In this document: piece by piece, positions 8,981 to 20,195 of the stretch | Numbering within the stretch: the first letter of the stretch is position 1 | Layout of the letters: each line of letters starts with the position of its first letter | Assembly: GCF_002015115.1 (NCBI RefSeq) | Contig: NZ_MUYA01000007.1 | Span: 124,001 to 188,000 of the forward strand | Direction: 5' to 3' | DNA: 64,000 bases | DNA from: Haemophilus paracuniculus | GTDB lineage: Bacteria; Pseudomonadota; Gammaproteobacteria; Enterobacterales; Pasteurellaceae | The notes under the pieces: model-generated | What the model saw: only the letters and a program-made list of their open reading frames with translations | Told to the model about the DNA's origin: nothing | Database searches by the model: none | Program-made: the position numbers and the translations under genes

Positions 8981-10186
8981 ATGAACGACACCAACCATTT
9001 TGGTCGGCGTGATTTTCTGAAACAAATGACCCTCGCAGGGGCAGGCTTGATGACTGCCTCTGCGGTGGCTCAGCCAAATTGCACACCGACAACACCACAA
9101 TCCTCTGCCCACGCCTTTTACGGACAACATCAAGCAGGCATCAGTACCCCTGTTCAAAAGCATATTTATTTCCTCGTGGCGGATTTAGCCACCACCGATC
9201 TTGCCGAGATTAAAGCAATGTTCCAAACGTGGACGGCATACAGCAAGCGGTTAGTTGCAGGGAAAAAAGTGCAAGAATACGGCTCGAACAGCTATATTCC
9301 CCCCGAAGATACGGGCGAGGCGGACGATTTAAATCCTTACAATCTCACTCTGACCTTTGGGGTTAGCCCGACCTTTTTCGATAAGCTCAACATTACCCAC
9401 GCCAAACCTGCGGCGTTGGTTGATCTTCCCCATTTCCCTCGCGATCAACTGCAAGCCAACTACACGGGCGGCGACATCTGCATTCAAGCCTGTGCCGATG
9501 ATCCACAAGTGGCGTTCCACGCCGTACGCAACCTTGTGCGAGCCGCACGGGGCGAAATTACGATGAAATGGTCGCAGGCGGGCTTTAATTCCTTTGAAAA
9601 TGGCAACACCCCTCGCAATTTGTTTGGTTTCAAAGACGGCACGGGCAATCCGCAGACGGAAGATGATCTCAACAAAACCGTTTGGACGCAAAGCAACGAC
9701 TGGCTAAATAATGGCTCTTATCTGGTGGTTCGCCGTATCCGCACCTTTTTGGAAACTTGGGATCGCACCAACCTCACGGGGCAAGAAGAAACCTTTGGGC
9801 GTTACCGCCAATCGGGTGCACCATTCGGCAGTCAAAAAGAGTTTGATGCGATTGACATCAACAAAAAAGACGAAAACGGCAAACCGATTTTCCCCGATAT
9901 TTCCCACGTTACCCTTGCGAAAAAAGCAGGTTTTTCAATGCTCAGACGCTCTTTCTCTTACGCCTCAGGCATTGACGAAAAAGGGCAATTTGATGCGGGC
10001 TTGTTATTCATCTCATTCCAAGAAAATCCCGAACGCTTTATCAAAGTGCAAAACACAATGGGCAATCTGGATAAACTCAACGAATACATCACCCACATCG
10101 GCAGCGGACTTTTCGCCTGTTTTGCAGGGGTAAAAGATGAAAACGACTACCTCGGTAAGGTGTTGTTTGAAGCCTTGAAAATCTAA
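8981..10186 (+). CDS. efeB: EfeB, Tat-exported DyP-type haem peroxidase
   Basis: This 401-residue protein starts with a twin-arginine signal (GRRDFLKQM then a hydrophobic AGAGLMTASAVA stretch). It therefore folds with its haem in the cytoplasm and is exported by Tat. The dye-decolourising peroxidase signature GFKDGTGNP is near residue 215 and supplies the distal Asp. The proximal His candidate is in FPDISHVTLA and a distal Arg is in the MLRRSFSYASG stretch. EfeB acts in iron acquisition, by oxidising ferrous iron and/or taking iron from haem. It is coupled to efeO, 3 bases apart. A large inverted repeat follows the stop. Confidence 0.93.
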   Translation: MNDTNHFGRRDFLKQMTLAGAGLMTASAVAQPNCTPTTPQSSAHAFYGQHQAGISTPVQKHIYFLVADLATTDLAEIKAMFQTWTAYSKRLVAGKKVQEYGSNSYIPPEDTGEADDLNPYNLTLTFGVSPTFFDKLNITHAKPAALVDLPHFPRDQLQANYTGGDICIQACADDPQVAFHAVRNLVRAARGEITMKWSQAGFNSFENGNTPRNLFGFKDGTGNPQTEDDLNKTVWTQSNDWLNNGSYLVVRRIRTFLETWDRTNLTGQEETFGRYRQSGAPFGSQKEFDAIDINKKDENGKPIFPDISHVTLAKKAGFSMLRRSFSYASGIDEKGQFDAGLLFISFQENPERFIKVQNTMGNLDKLNEYITHIGSGLFACFAGVKDENDYLGKVLFEALKI

Positions 10187-10188
10187 CG

Positions 10189-10235
10189 GCAAGGGGTGAG
10201 ATTTGATAAAATTTTCGTCAAATCTTACCCCTTGC
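10189..10235. repeat. 18-bp inverted repeat after efeB, probable terminator and uptake-signal variant
   Basis: The arms 10189-10206 and 10218-10235 pair over 18 bp with one G-T wobble around an 11-base loop. The arms read GCAAGGGGTGAGATTTGA, a one-base variant (GGGG for GCGG) of the uptake-signal pattern. No T-run follows. The remainder of the gap to gdhA (to 10432) shows no other gene. Confidence 0.65.
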
Positions 10236-10423
10236 AAACGTAATTCATTAGAAAAATTAAGGCAAACCCCGTCAAAGTGTGTAAAAAAACGGCATTTAAA
10301 CCAAATTTAACTAATTTATGTGATAAATTTTTTTAATCCCTCTTTCCAAATGAAAAATGGCTTGTTAGACTTCCCCTCGTTTTAAACAACACAACATTTC
10401 AAACTTAAAATTTAATTCATTAG

Positions 10424-11770
<1,347 letters not shown>

Positions 11771-11775
11771 TTCCT

Positions 11776-11812
11776 CCCCCCTCCCTCCCCCTCCCCCGCA
11801 AGCGGGGGCGGG
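11776..11812. repeat. C-rich intergenic repeat with a small GC hairpin
   Basis: A pyrimidine-rich run leads into CCCCCGC AA GCGGGGG (11793-11808). A related but larger element with a CCCCCGT/ACGGGGG hairpin lies at 27121-27195 between purK and purL, so this looks like a partial copy of a dispersed intergenic element. Confidence 0.5.
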
Positions 11813-11822
11813 AATTTAGTTA

Positions 11823-11849
11823 CCGAATGAGCGATCATTCGGTTTTTTT
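11823..11849 (+). terminator. gdhA terminator
   Basis: A perfect 8-bp stem CCGAATGA/TCATTCGG with a GCGA loop is followed by seven T residues. Confidence 0.92.
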
Positions 11850-11912
11850 ATGGCAAAAATTTTCCAAGATCTGACCGCTTGTTTTTGTTAAAATCCCGCC
11901 AATTTTAATTTT

Positions 11913-11955
11913 TGTGAACTGGCTCACATTTTTGTTAAGGTTTATTCGTTATGAT
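11913..11955 (+). promoter_or_regulatory. CRP site and class II promoter of mglB
   Basis: A perfect CRP consensus, TGTGA-N6-TCACA, occupies 11913-11928 (centre 11920.5). A TATGAT -10 element lies at 11950-11955. With a start near 11962 the CRP site is centred at about -41.5, the geometry of a class II CRP-activated promoter that replaces the -35 element. Confidence 0.8.
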
Positions 11956-11987
11956 TAAACCATTCTTAAATTATTGCAGAGGGACGA

Positions 11988-12950
11988 ATGATGAAATTTG
12001 CATTACGCTCATTGGTGTTAGGGTTAGGCTTTGTGGCAGTGGCACAGGCGAATCCGTTGGTCGGGGTCAGTTTTTACAACTATGATGATAATTTTATTCA
12101 GCTAATGCGTGAAAAATTTGAGCAAAAAATCGCACAAAAACCGCATTTAACCGTGCTATTAAATGATGCTCAAAATTCCCAAACGGTGCAAAACGATCAA
12201 GTCCAAACCCTACTCAACAAAAAAGCCAAAGTGATTGCGGTCAATTTGGTTGATCCTGCGGCAAGCGTTACCGTGATCGGTAAAGCGAAAAATCAGCTCA
12301 ACACCCCCGTGATTTTCTTCAATAAAGACCCTGGCGAAAAAGCGATCAATAGCTACAATAACGCCTACTATGTGGGAACAGATCCACAGCAATCGGGCAA
12401 AATTCAAGCCGACTTAATCGAAAAACATTGGAAAGCGAACCCAACCCTCGATTTAAACCACGATGATGTGATTCAATATGCCCTGCTCAAAGGGGAATCA
12501 GGACACCCCGATGCGGAAATCCGCACCCGTGCTGTAATTGAGGCGTTAGAGGCGAAAGGCTTTAAAACGGAAGCGGTGGAATTTGATTCGGCAAAATGGA
12601 ATAAACAGATTGCCAAACAGAAAGTTACCGAATGGTTGGCGGGGGATAACCGCGACAAAATCGAAATTATCATCGCCAATAACGATGCAATGGCATTAGG
12701 GGCATTGGAAGCCACCCGCACCCAACGCAAACATTTGCCGATCTACGGTGTGGACGCAATGCCCGATGCGTTGAAATTGGTCAAAGCAGGCGAACTAGCT
12801 GGCACGGTGCTAAACGATACCGACCGTCAAGTGGCTGAAATTTTGAGCTTAACCGAAAAATTGGCAACGGGTCAAACGGTTGAAAATCGCGTAATCCGTG
12901 TGCCTTATGTGGCGGTGGATAGCCAAAATATCTCGCAATTTATCAAATAA
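11988..12950 (+). CDS. mglB: MglB-like galactose/glucose periplasmic binding protein
   Basis: This 320-residue protein has a signal peptide (cleavage after VAQA) and a periplasmic sugar-binding fold. It matches E. coli MglB through long stretches. The calcium loop is LDLNHDDVIQ, with the D-N-D-Q ligands retained, followed by LLKGESGHPDAE, IEIIIANNDAMALGA and GTVLND. The protein binds galactose or glucose for the MglAC ABC importer. No mglA or mglC follows; a terminator and truC (opposite strand) do, so this is an orphan gene or the permease genes are elsewhere. A perfect CRP site upstream indicates catabolite control. ATG 11988 and ATG 11991 are both possible starts. Confidence 0.9.
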   Translation: MMKFALRSLVLGLGFVAVAQANPLVGVSFYNYDDNFIQLMREKFEQKIAQKPHLTVLLNDAQNSQTVQNDQVQTLLNKKAKVIAVNLVDPAASVTVIGKAKNQLNTPVIFFNKDPGEKAINSYNNAYYVGTDPQQSGKIQADLIEKHWKANPTLDLNHDDVIQYALLKGESGHPDAEIRTRAVIEALEAKGFKTEAVEFDSAKWNKQIAKQKVTEWLAGDNRDKIEIIIANNDAMALGALEATRTQRKHLPIYGVDAMPDALKLVKAGELAGTVLNDTDRQVAEILSLTEKLATGQTVENRVIRVPYVAVDSQNISQFIK

Positions 12951-12965
12951 AACGCACACAAAAAG

Positions 12966-12989
12966 AAAGGGGCAAAACGCCCCTTTTTT
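12966..12989. terminator. Bidirectional terminator between mglB and truC
   Basis: An AAAGGGGC/GCCCCTTT stem with an AAAAC loop is followed by six T residues on the plus strand, with an A-run on the left serving the minus strand. It overlaps the truC stop codon. Confidence 0.85.
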
Positions 12990-13719
12990 ATTTGAGTAAT
13001 TCTGCAAAATTCCAACCAAATCGCTCGCCTAAATCCAACCATTGCTGATCAAGGGGTGCGTTAATTGAAATTTTTTGAGCGGTTCGAGGGTGAACAAAGC
13101 CCATTTGGTAGGAATGTAACATCAGCCGATCACAGCCCGTTTGTGCCGTTAAAGCTCGATTTTGGTGCAGATCGCCGTAGTTAGTATCGCCCAAAATCGG
13201 GTGAAACAGATGCTTCAAATGCCGTCTTAGCTGATGTTTCCGCCCCGTTTGCGGAAAAAGTGCCACCAGCGAATAGCGAGCCGTTGGAAATTTCCCTGCG
13301 GGATAAGGCATTTCCACTGTTGCGAGGGAATGATAATCGGTAATCGCCTGTTGCGGCTCTTTCGCTTGGGAAAATTTATCGGCAATTTTATCCAACTGCA
13401 CTTTGAGGGGATAATCTACCCTGCCCTCGCCCAATAAATAGCCCCGCACCACCGCCAAATAGCCTTTTTGCACCTGATGTTGCTCAAACTGCTCGCTCAT
13501 TATCCGAGCCATTTCGCTGTTTAAGGCAAACAGCAACACGCCAGAGGTGGGACGATCCAAACGATGAATCGGAAAAACATGCTGCCCGATTTGATCCCGC
13601 AAAGTCTGCATTGCAAACACCGTTTCGTGCTTGTCCAACCAACTGCGATGCACCAACATTCCCGCAGGTTTGTTGATCGCGATTAGCTCATCATCTCGAT
13701 ATAAAATCTCTAATTCCAT
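12988..13719 (-). CDS. truC: TruC, tRNA pseudouridine-65 synthase
   Basis: This 243-residue RluA-family enzyme isomerises U65 of tRNA(Ile) and tRNA(Asp). The catalytic-Asp motif is HRLDRPTSGVLLFAL (near residue 55). Other landmarks are the TGRKHQLRRHLKHLFHPILGD block and the N-terminal NKPAGMLVHRSWLD, both very close to E. coli TruC. The ATG at 13719 is chosen because it matches the family N-terminus and overlaps the stop of yqcC by one base (TAATG), a translational-coupling arrangement also seen in the E. coli yqcC-truC pair. Confidence 0.94.
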   Translation of the reverse strand: MELEILYRDDELIAINKPAGMLVHRSWLDKHETVFAMQTLRDQIGQHVFPIHRLDRPTSGVLLFALNSEMARIMSEQFEQHQVQKGYLAVVRGYLLGEGRVDYPLKVQLDKIADKFSQAKEPQQAITDYHSLATVEMPYPAGKFPTARYSLVALFPQTGRKHQLRRHLKHLFHPILGDTNYGDLHQNRALTAQTGCDRLMLHSYQMGFVHPRTAQKISINAPLDQQWLDLGERFGWNFAELLK

Positions 13720-14033
13720 TAGGCGGTTTTCAATTTTTGTTCTAATGCTAACAGTGGCTGACACAAGGCGGAAAGATAAGGCTCGTTCTTCAACGCCTCT
13801 TCCAAATAGGGGGTAATCGCAAAATTAGTCGGTAAATCAGCATTGGCGTCAAGCAAAGCATTCATTCGGGGAATGAAAATCCATTGTAACCATTGGGTTG
13901 GGCTGAGTGTGCCTACGCAAAATGGCTGATCGTTCGCCAAATCTTCCGCGGAGGGCGGCGTGGCTTCCCAAAGTTGGTGGATTCGCAGGGCTAATTGTAA
14001 ATCGGTCAAATGTTGTCGAATTTCTCTTTTCAT
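13719..14033 (-). CDS. yqcC: YqcC family protein (DUF446)
   Basis: This 104-residue small acidic-to-neutral helical protein of unknown function always pairs with truC in gammaproteobacteria. Recognisable family features are the N-terminal [16 protein letters not shown] helix, [18 protein letters not shown], and the [16 protein letters not shown] block. ATG 14033 is preferred because the extra 19 residues of the longer frame do not fit the family. It overlaps truC by one base. Confidence 0.85.
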   Translation of the reverse strand: MKREIRQHLTDLQLALRIHQLWEATPPSAEDLANDQPFCVGTLSPTQWLQWIFIPRMNALLDANADLPTNFAITPYLEEALKNEPYLSALCQPLLALEQKLKTA

Positions 14034-14115
14034 TTTTATAGACAATTTCTCGTTGAACGGTAATAATGCGGAAAACGCAAATTTTACCACTATCTTTCAA
14101 CAACAATCTATTTCT

Positions 14116-15546
14116 ATGCAAAACAATCAACCAACCATTCTGCAAAAAATCGTGCAAGACAAAGCCCGTTGGGTGGAAAATCAGCAAGCTAAACAACCCC
14201 TCGCCAGCTTTCAAGCTCAAATTCAGCCGAGTGATCGGGATTTTTACCACGCATTCGCAAAAAGTTCGCACAATCTACCCGCTTACATTTTGGAATGTAA
14301 AAAAGCCTCGCCCTCAAAGGGTTTGATCCGTGCCGATTTTGATTTAGATGCCATCGCCCAAGTCTATAAAAATTACGCCACCGCAATTTCCGTTTTGACT
14401 GATGAACAGTATTTCCAAGGGGATTTCCGCTATATCAAGCAGGTGCGAGATCAAGTGCCACAGCCGATTTTGTGCAAGGATTTTATGATTTCCCCTTATC
14501 AAGTTTACCTCGCCCGTTATCATCACGCAGACGCAATTTTGTTGATGTTGTCGGTGGTGGACGATCAAACCTACCGTGAACTGAGCGATCTCGCCCACCA
14601 GCTCGGAATGGGGGTGCTGACCGAAACCAGCAACGAGCAAGAATTTGAACGTGCCTTGGCGTTGGGGGCAAAAATTATCGGGGTGAACAACCGTGATTTG
14701 CATACTTTGACGATTGATATGAATCGGATTGTCGATTTGGTGCAGAAATATGCGGATAAAATCCCACCAGAGGTGCGTTTGGTGAGCGAATCGGGCATTT
14801 ACGATCATCAGCAGGTCAAGCAAATCAAGCCTTACGCCCACGCGTTTTTGATCGGCAGCAGCCTAATGGGTAGCAAAGATCTGAATAATGCGGTGCGAGC
14901 GGTGATCTTCGGCGAAAATAAAGTGTGTGGCTTAACCCGCCCGCAAGATGTGCAAGCGGTTTATCAAAACGGGGCGTTATACGGCGGGCTGATTTTTGCG
15001 GAAAATTCCCCCCGCCAGCTTTCCCTGCGTCAATCCCAAGAATTGGTGGTGCAAGCCCCGTTGCGTTATGTGGGCGTGTTCCAAAATCAAGCGGTCGGAT
15101 TTGTCGAAAAAATTGCTAAACAGCTTGAACTCTATGCAGTGCAACTGCATGGCAATGAGGACGAACACTATATCGCCGAATTAAGCGAAAAATTGGGCGA
15201 TAAAATTCAAATTTGGCAGGCGATTTCTTTTGATAGCCAAGATCAAAAAAATGCCACAATCACACCGCTTGCGTGGCAGGATAATCCCCGCGTGGCTCGC
15301 TACATTTTAGATAGCAAAACTGCCCAGCAACAAGGCGGCACGGGCAAAGCCTTTGATTGGTCGCAAATTCCTGCGGAAATCAAAGCCAAAGCTCTGCTCG
15401 CAGGGGGGATCAACCTTGACAATATCGACCAAGCCCTACAACAGCAATGCTTGGGTGTGGATCTCAATTCAGGGGTGGAAAGCGGGAAAGGAATCAAAGA
15501 TCATCAAAAATTATCACAAATTTTTTACAAAATTCAGCAAAATTAG
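14116..15546 (+). CDS. trpCF: Bifunctional indole-3-glycerol-phosphate synthase / phosphoribosylanthranilate isomerase
   Basis: This 476-residue fusion catalyses two consecutive steps of tryptophan synthesis. Residues 1-255 form the TrpC barrel, with [26 protein letters not shown] and VSESGI motifs. The remainder is the TrpF barrel, with [25 protein letters not shown] and the [19 protein letters not shown] loop. The fused form is usual in gammaproteobacteria. The gene stands alone here: no trpD, trpB or trpA on either side, in keeping with the split trp genes of Pasteurellaceae. I see no TrpR operator in the 82 bases upstream, which it shares divergently with yqcC. Confidence 0.95.
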   Translation: MQNNQPTILQKIVQDKARWVENQQAKQPLASFQAQIQPSDRDFYHAFAKSSHNLPAYILECKKASPSKGLIRADFDLDAIAQVYKNYATAISVLTDEQYFQGDFRYIKQVRDQVPQPILCKDFMISPYQVYLARYHHADAILLMLSVVDDQTYRELSDLAHQLGMGVLTETSNEQEFERALALGAKIIGVNNRDLHTLTIDMNRIVDLVQKYADKIPPEVRLVSESGIYDHQQVKQIKPYAHAFLIGSSLMGSKDLNNAVRAVIFGENKVCGLTRPQDVQAVYQNGALYGGLIFAENSPRQLSLRQSQELVVQAPLRYVGVFQNQAVGFVEKIAKQLELYAVQLHGNEDEHYIAELSEKLGDKIQIWQAISFDSQDQKNATITPLAWQDNPRVARYILDSKTAQQQGGTGKAFDWSQIPAEIKAKALLAGGINLDNIDQALQQQCLGVDLNSGVESGKGIKDHQKLSQIFYKIQQN

Positions 15547-15626
15547 CTCTTTTTTGTATCGTTTGTGGCGAGATTCTGATAACCTTAGCCACTTTGCAAA
15601 TCCCCAAACGAAAAATAGGATTTAAA

Positions 15627-16733
15627 ATGAACTGGAAAGCATATAAAAATTGGGCGTTATTAACCGCCACGGTTCTCGCGTTAGCAAGCTGTTCGTCAGC
15701 CCCGAAAAAAACCAGCAAAAGCGGTTATAACCAAACTGAAATGGCGAAATTGGGGGCGGTTTATCAAGGTCGCCAATTTATGCCTGAATATATGAATTTT
15801 GCCCGTGTGCCAAAAGTGGGCGTAAATAAAGAGATCGTCAATCAACGTGATTTCGTGTCGCAACTTAACTATGTGCGAGCCTACTCGGCAGGCATCACAG
15901 GTCGTTACGCAGGCGTTTACAGCAAGGTGCAACGCTGGGTGCAAGCGGGTGGAAAAATCAGTGATTTAGCAAAATATGGGATTAACGCCAACATTATGCG
16001 TGGCAAAGACGGCTTCCAAAACGTGAATATGACAGGCTACTACGCCCCCGTGTTAAAAGCTCGCTACACGCAACAAGGCGAATTTCAACACCCACTTTAC
16101 GCAATGCCAACCAACAAACGCTTCACCCGCGCCCAAATTTACGCAGGGGCATTAGAGGGCAAAGGCTTAGAACTCGCCTACACCAACTCAATGGTGGATA
16201 ACTTCTTCCTCGGCGTGCAAGGCAGCGGCTTTATTGATTTCGGCAATGGACGTTTACAACACGTTGCCTACGCAGGGCAAAACGGCTTTAAATATGCAGC
16301 AATCGGTCGTTTATTAGTGGAAGACGGCGAAATTCCAAAAGAGAAAATGTCGAGCCAAGCGATCAAAGATTGGGCGAAACGCAACCCAAGCCGTGTGCAA
16401 TCTTTATTGGAACGCAACCCCTCTTACGTTTTCTTCCGCTTTGACGAAACCCAAGACGTAAAAGGCTCGGCAGGTGTGCCGTTAGTGCCTCTCGCCTCAG
16501 TCGCTTCCGACAAAAACCTCGTGCCGTCTGGCAGCGTGCTGTTAGTTGAAATGCCGTTAATCGACAAAAACGGCAACTGGACGGGCAAAAACGAAATGCG
16601 ACTAATGGTCGCCCTTGATGTAGGCGGTGCAGTAAAAGGACACCACTTCGACATTTACCAAGGCATCGGCGAAAAAGCAGGCCATACCGCAGGCTTACTC
16701 AAACACTACGGACGAGTTTGGGTGTTGAACTAA
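15627..16733 (+). CDS. mltA: MltA, membrane-bound lytic transglycosylase A
   Basis: This 368-residue outer-membrane lipoprotein has lipobox LASC at residues 19-22. It cleaves peptidoglycan glycan strands to 1,6-anhydromuropeptides. The MltA core is visible in NMTGYYAPVLKARY and LELAYTNSMVDNFFLGVQGSGFIDF. The C-terminal 3D domain, with the conserved aspartates in ALDVGGAVKGHHFDIYQG, includes the catalytic Asp. The start at 15627 places the lipoprotein signal correctly; a longer frame from 15447 would run through trpCF. A terminator follows. Confidence 0.95.
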   Translation: MNWKAYKNWALLTATVLALASCSSAPKKTSKSGYNQTEMAKLGAVYQGRQFMPEYMNFARVPKVGVNKEIVNQRDFVSQLNYVRAYSAGITGRYAGVYSKVQRWVQAGGKISDLAKYGINANIMRGKDGFQNVNMTGYYAPVLKARYTQQGEFQHPLYAMPTNKRFTRAQIYAGALEGKGLELAYTNSMVDNFFLGVQGSGFIDFGNGRLQHVAYAGQNGFKYAAIGRLLVEDGEIPKEKMSSQAIKDWAKRNPSRVQSLLERNPSYVFFRFDETQDVKGSAGVPLVPLASVASDKNLVPSGSVLLVEMPLIDKNGNWTGKNEMRLMVALDVGGAVKGHHFDIYQGIGEKAGHTAGLLKHYGRVWVLN

Positions 16734-16759
16734 TCATTTTCCCCTTATAATTTTTTTAT

Positions 16760-16797
16760 AAAGTAGCCAGTTAAACTGGCTACTTTATATATTTTTC
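16760..16797 (+). terminator. mltA terminator
   Basis: A 13-base arm (AAAGTAGCCAGTT) and its exact complement (16774-16786) form a hairpin followed by a T-rich tail. Confidence 0.82.
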
Positions 16798-16826
16798 TTG
16801 CCTTATTAACGAAAGGTATTTATAAT
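16798..16826 (+). promoter_or_regulatory. Promoter of the 4.5S RNA gene
   Basis: TTGCCT (16798-16803) and a perfect TATAAT (16821-16826) are 17 bases apart, predicting a start near 16833, a short leader upstream of the mature RNA. Confidence 0.8.
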
Positions 16827-16856
16827 TCGAAGCCTTGCACTTTAGTGCAATCCTAT

Positions 16857-16965
16857 GAGGGCATTGTTGGTATCTCGCAACGATATTCGGCTTACTTAGT
16901 CAGGTTCGGAAGAAAGCAGCTTGGGTCGAAATTCTCGTGTGCCGAGAATAGCTGGCAATGTCCTC
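16857..16965 (+). ncRNA. ffs: 4.5S signal recognition particle RNA
   Basis: The terminal stem GAGGGCATTG (16857-16866) pairs with CAATGTCCTC (16956-16965). The universally conserved domain IV reads CAGGTTCGGAAGAAAGCAGC (16901-16920), the Ffh-binding symmetric and asymmetric loops. TTGGTATCTCGCAACG and GTGTGCCGAGAATAGCTGGC match the E. coli ffs arms. The RNA joins Ffh to target nascent inner-membrane proteins. The ends are estimated from base pairing. Confidence 0.96.
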
Positions 16966-17014
16966 TCCCGTTTCTGCTTGCATATAAATTTCCTAATATC
17001 CTACCGCTTGCTAT

Positions 17015-17990
<976 letters not shown>

Positions 17991-18123
17991 AAAACTTTAA
18001 CGAGAATGGGTTGGGGTGTCAATTTAATAATTTTCACGATCAAGATAAATAATTTTCATATTAACTAATCGTAAGCGGTAAGATTTCTAGTAAATCCTCA
18101 GAATGCCCAATTTTACCTGATAA

Positions 18124-18149
18124 AAAACCCGTTCCGCTGAACGGGTTTT
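18124..18149 (-). terminator. cpdB terminator
   Basis: A hairpin with arms AAAACCCGTT/AACGGGTTTT around CCGCTG ends in a T-run on the minus strand, 13 bases after the cpdB stop. Confidence 0.85.
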
Positions 18150-18161
18150 CTGTTTTTTAGG

Positions 18162-20132
18162 TTATTTGGTTAAATCAACTTGATATACCGCAAACCCTGT
18201 TTCGTCCGTACCCACTTTTTCCATTGGATATTGAGCATTCTCTTTGATGAATTGAGCCGCTTTTTCCGTTGGTGAAGTTTCAAAACGCACATCAAGTTTT
18301 ACCTTGCTGTTGATTGGGGCGATTCGCCAGTTTTTATCTGCCGTTGGGCTGACTTGACCTTTCGCCTTGCTTTCCGCAGAAATGTAATTCGCAAGGATTT
18401 GGCGGTTTTCATCAGGGGCGGCGAAAACGATATTTTTGTCGCCCGTGCCTGGGAATTTACCACCGTAAGCACGGTAATTGTTGGTCGCAATCAAAAACTC
18501 AGCTTTTGGATCAACAGGTTTACCGTTGAATGTTAAGTTGGTTACACGGTGTGAATTTGGATCAATCAATTTACATTCGCCGTCATAACGAGCGGGTTTG
18601 GTAATGTCGAATTGATAATTTACCCCGTCAATCACATCAAAGTTATAGGTGCGGAAACCTGTCCAATTCAATAAACTTTGTGTTTTTTCGCTGGTTGGGG
18701 CGATTTGATTGAACATTCCTGCACTACATTCGAGCCACTCTTTCAGCTCTTCGCCTGTGATTTTTAATACCACTAAGGTGTTTGGATAGAGGTATAAATC
18801 CGCTGCATTACGGAAAGTTAATTCGCCTTTGTCCACTTCGGTGTAGCCCGTTGGATCGTTTTTACGACCACCCGCTTTAAATGGTGCACCTGCACTTAAA
18901 ATCGGCAAGCCAGCCAGTTGTGGTAAGCCTTTCACCACGTTTTCCACATAGGCTTTTTGGGCTTGGTTTACGATTTGAATGGTTGGATCGTCTTGCACTA
19001 AGGCTAAGTAGCTGTACATATTGTCGGTCGCTTTACCGATTGGCTGCGACACAAATTTACGGGTTGCCTCGTGGGTATCTTTCAATAACGCCACCATTTC
19101 TGGGTGGTTTTCCACGAGGGATTTTTTATTTTCCGCATCGTAGATTGGGCGTAATGCCGCTTTGCCGTCCACCACTGCCCATTTACCATTTTGTTCGGCA
19201 AGGCTTAAATCAATCACACTGATATTGTTACCCCAATACCCTGCCATACTTTCTGGCACGCCTTTCATTGTGCCTTTCACGATGTCCGCATTTGGCGATT
19301 TTTCAAACTCTTTATTTGGGAACAAGCGGTGCGAATGCCCGAAAATAACCGCATCAATGCCTTTTACATCGGCGAGGTAGAACGCACAGTTCTCTGCCCC
19401 CTCTTTATAAGGTTCATCAGACGGACCTGTATGTGCCAACGCCACCACAATATCCGCCCCTTTTTCTTTCAAAATCGGCACATATTTTTCAGCGGTTTTA
19501 ACAATGTCTCTCGCCTCAACTTTACCCTCTAAATTTGCCTTATCCCACACCATTACTTGCGGTGGCACAAAACCGATATAACCGATTTTAACCGTTTGAT
19601 TTTTACCGTTTTGGTCGATAATCGTTTTTTCTTGGATCACATAAGGGGTAAAGGCGGGTTCGTCTGTGCCAGCTTTTACGATGTTCGCATTGATAATCGG
19701 GAAATTCGCTTGCTTGATCGCTTTATCTAAATAATCCAAACCGTAGTTAAATTCGTGATTACCGAGCGTTCCCACTTCATATTTCATCGCATTCAACGCC
19801 ATAATGGACGGCTCTGGTTTATTCTCTTTTGAGCCTGCGGCGGCTTGATAATCTGAAATTGGATTACCTTGAATTAAGTCGCCGTTATCCACTAACACGC
19901 TGTTTTTCACTTCTTTGCGAGCTTGGTCGATCAAGGTTGCGGTGCGAGTGAAACCGAATTTGTCGGTCGGTGCGTCTTTGTAGTAGTCAAAATCGGTTAA
20001 GAAACCGTGTAAATCGGTGGTCGCAATAATGCGTAAATCCGCCTGATTCGCACCGCTTGCAAAGGCAAAACGGTTCGCCCCTAGCACTAACATTGCACTT
20101 GCACTTAATTGAATAAATCGACGTCTGTCCAT
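18162..20132 (-). CDS. cpdB: CpdB, 2',3'-cyclic-nucleotide 2'-phosphodiesterase / 3'-nucleotidase
   Basis: This 656-residue exported metallophosphatase scavenges extracellular nucleotides. The calcineurin-like metal site is visible as [11 protein letters not shown] (near residue 36), [33 protein letters not shown] and [10 protein letters not shown]. The C-terminal 5'-nucleotidase domain contains [23 protein letters not shown] and the substrate-stacking region RAYGGKFPG. The start at 20132 gives an N-terminus [15 protein letters not shown], which looks like a twin-arginine signal rather than the plain Sec signal of E. coli CpdB. A terminator-like hairpin separates it from the upstream binding-protein gene. 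Confidence 0.93.
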   Translation of the reverse strand: MDRRRFIQLSASAMLVLGANRFAFASGANQADLRIIATTDLHGFLTDFDYYKDAPTDKFGFTRTATLIDQARKEVKNSVLVDNGDLIQGNPISDYQAAAGSKENKPEPSIMALNAMKYEVGTLGNHEFNYGLDYLDKAIKQANFPIINANIVKAGTDEPAFTPYVIQEKTIIDQNGKNQTVKIGYIGFVPPQVMVWDKANLEGKVEARDIVKTAEKYVPILKEKGADIVVALAHTGPSDEPYKEGAENCAFYLADVKGIDAVIFGHSHRLFPNKEFEKSPNADIVKGTMKGVPESMAGYWGNNISVIDLSLAEQNGKWAVVDGKAALRPIYDAENKKSLVENHPEMVALLKDTHEATRKFVSQPIGKATDNMYSYLALVQDDPTIQIVNQAQKAYVENVVKGLPQLAGLPILSAGAPFKAGGRKNDPTGYTEVDKGELTFRNAADLYLYPNTLVVLKITGEELKEWLECSAGMFNQIAPTSEKTQSLLNWTGFRTYNFDVIDGVNYQFDITKPARYDGECKLIDPNSHRVTNLTFNGKPVDPKAEFLIATNNYRAYGGKFPGTGDKNIVFAAPDENRQILANYISAESKAKGQVSPTADKNWRIAPINSKVKLDVRFETSPTEKAAQFIKENAQYPMEKVGTDETGFAVYQVDLTK

Positions 20133-20151
20133 TTTAGATTTCCTCTGTTGT

Positions 20152-20190
20152 AGAAATAAAAATAACCCCACCACATTGTGGGCAGGGTTT
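20152..20190 (-). terminator. Terminator-like hairpin between the binding-protein gene and cpdB
   Basis: On the minus strand, AACCC and CCCAC arms pair with GTGG and GGGTT arms, followed by a T-rich tail at 20163-20152. Confidence 0.6.
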
Positions 20191-20195
20191 AAAAA

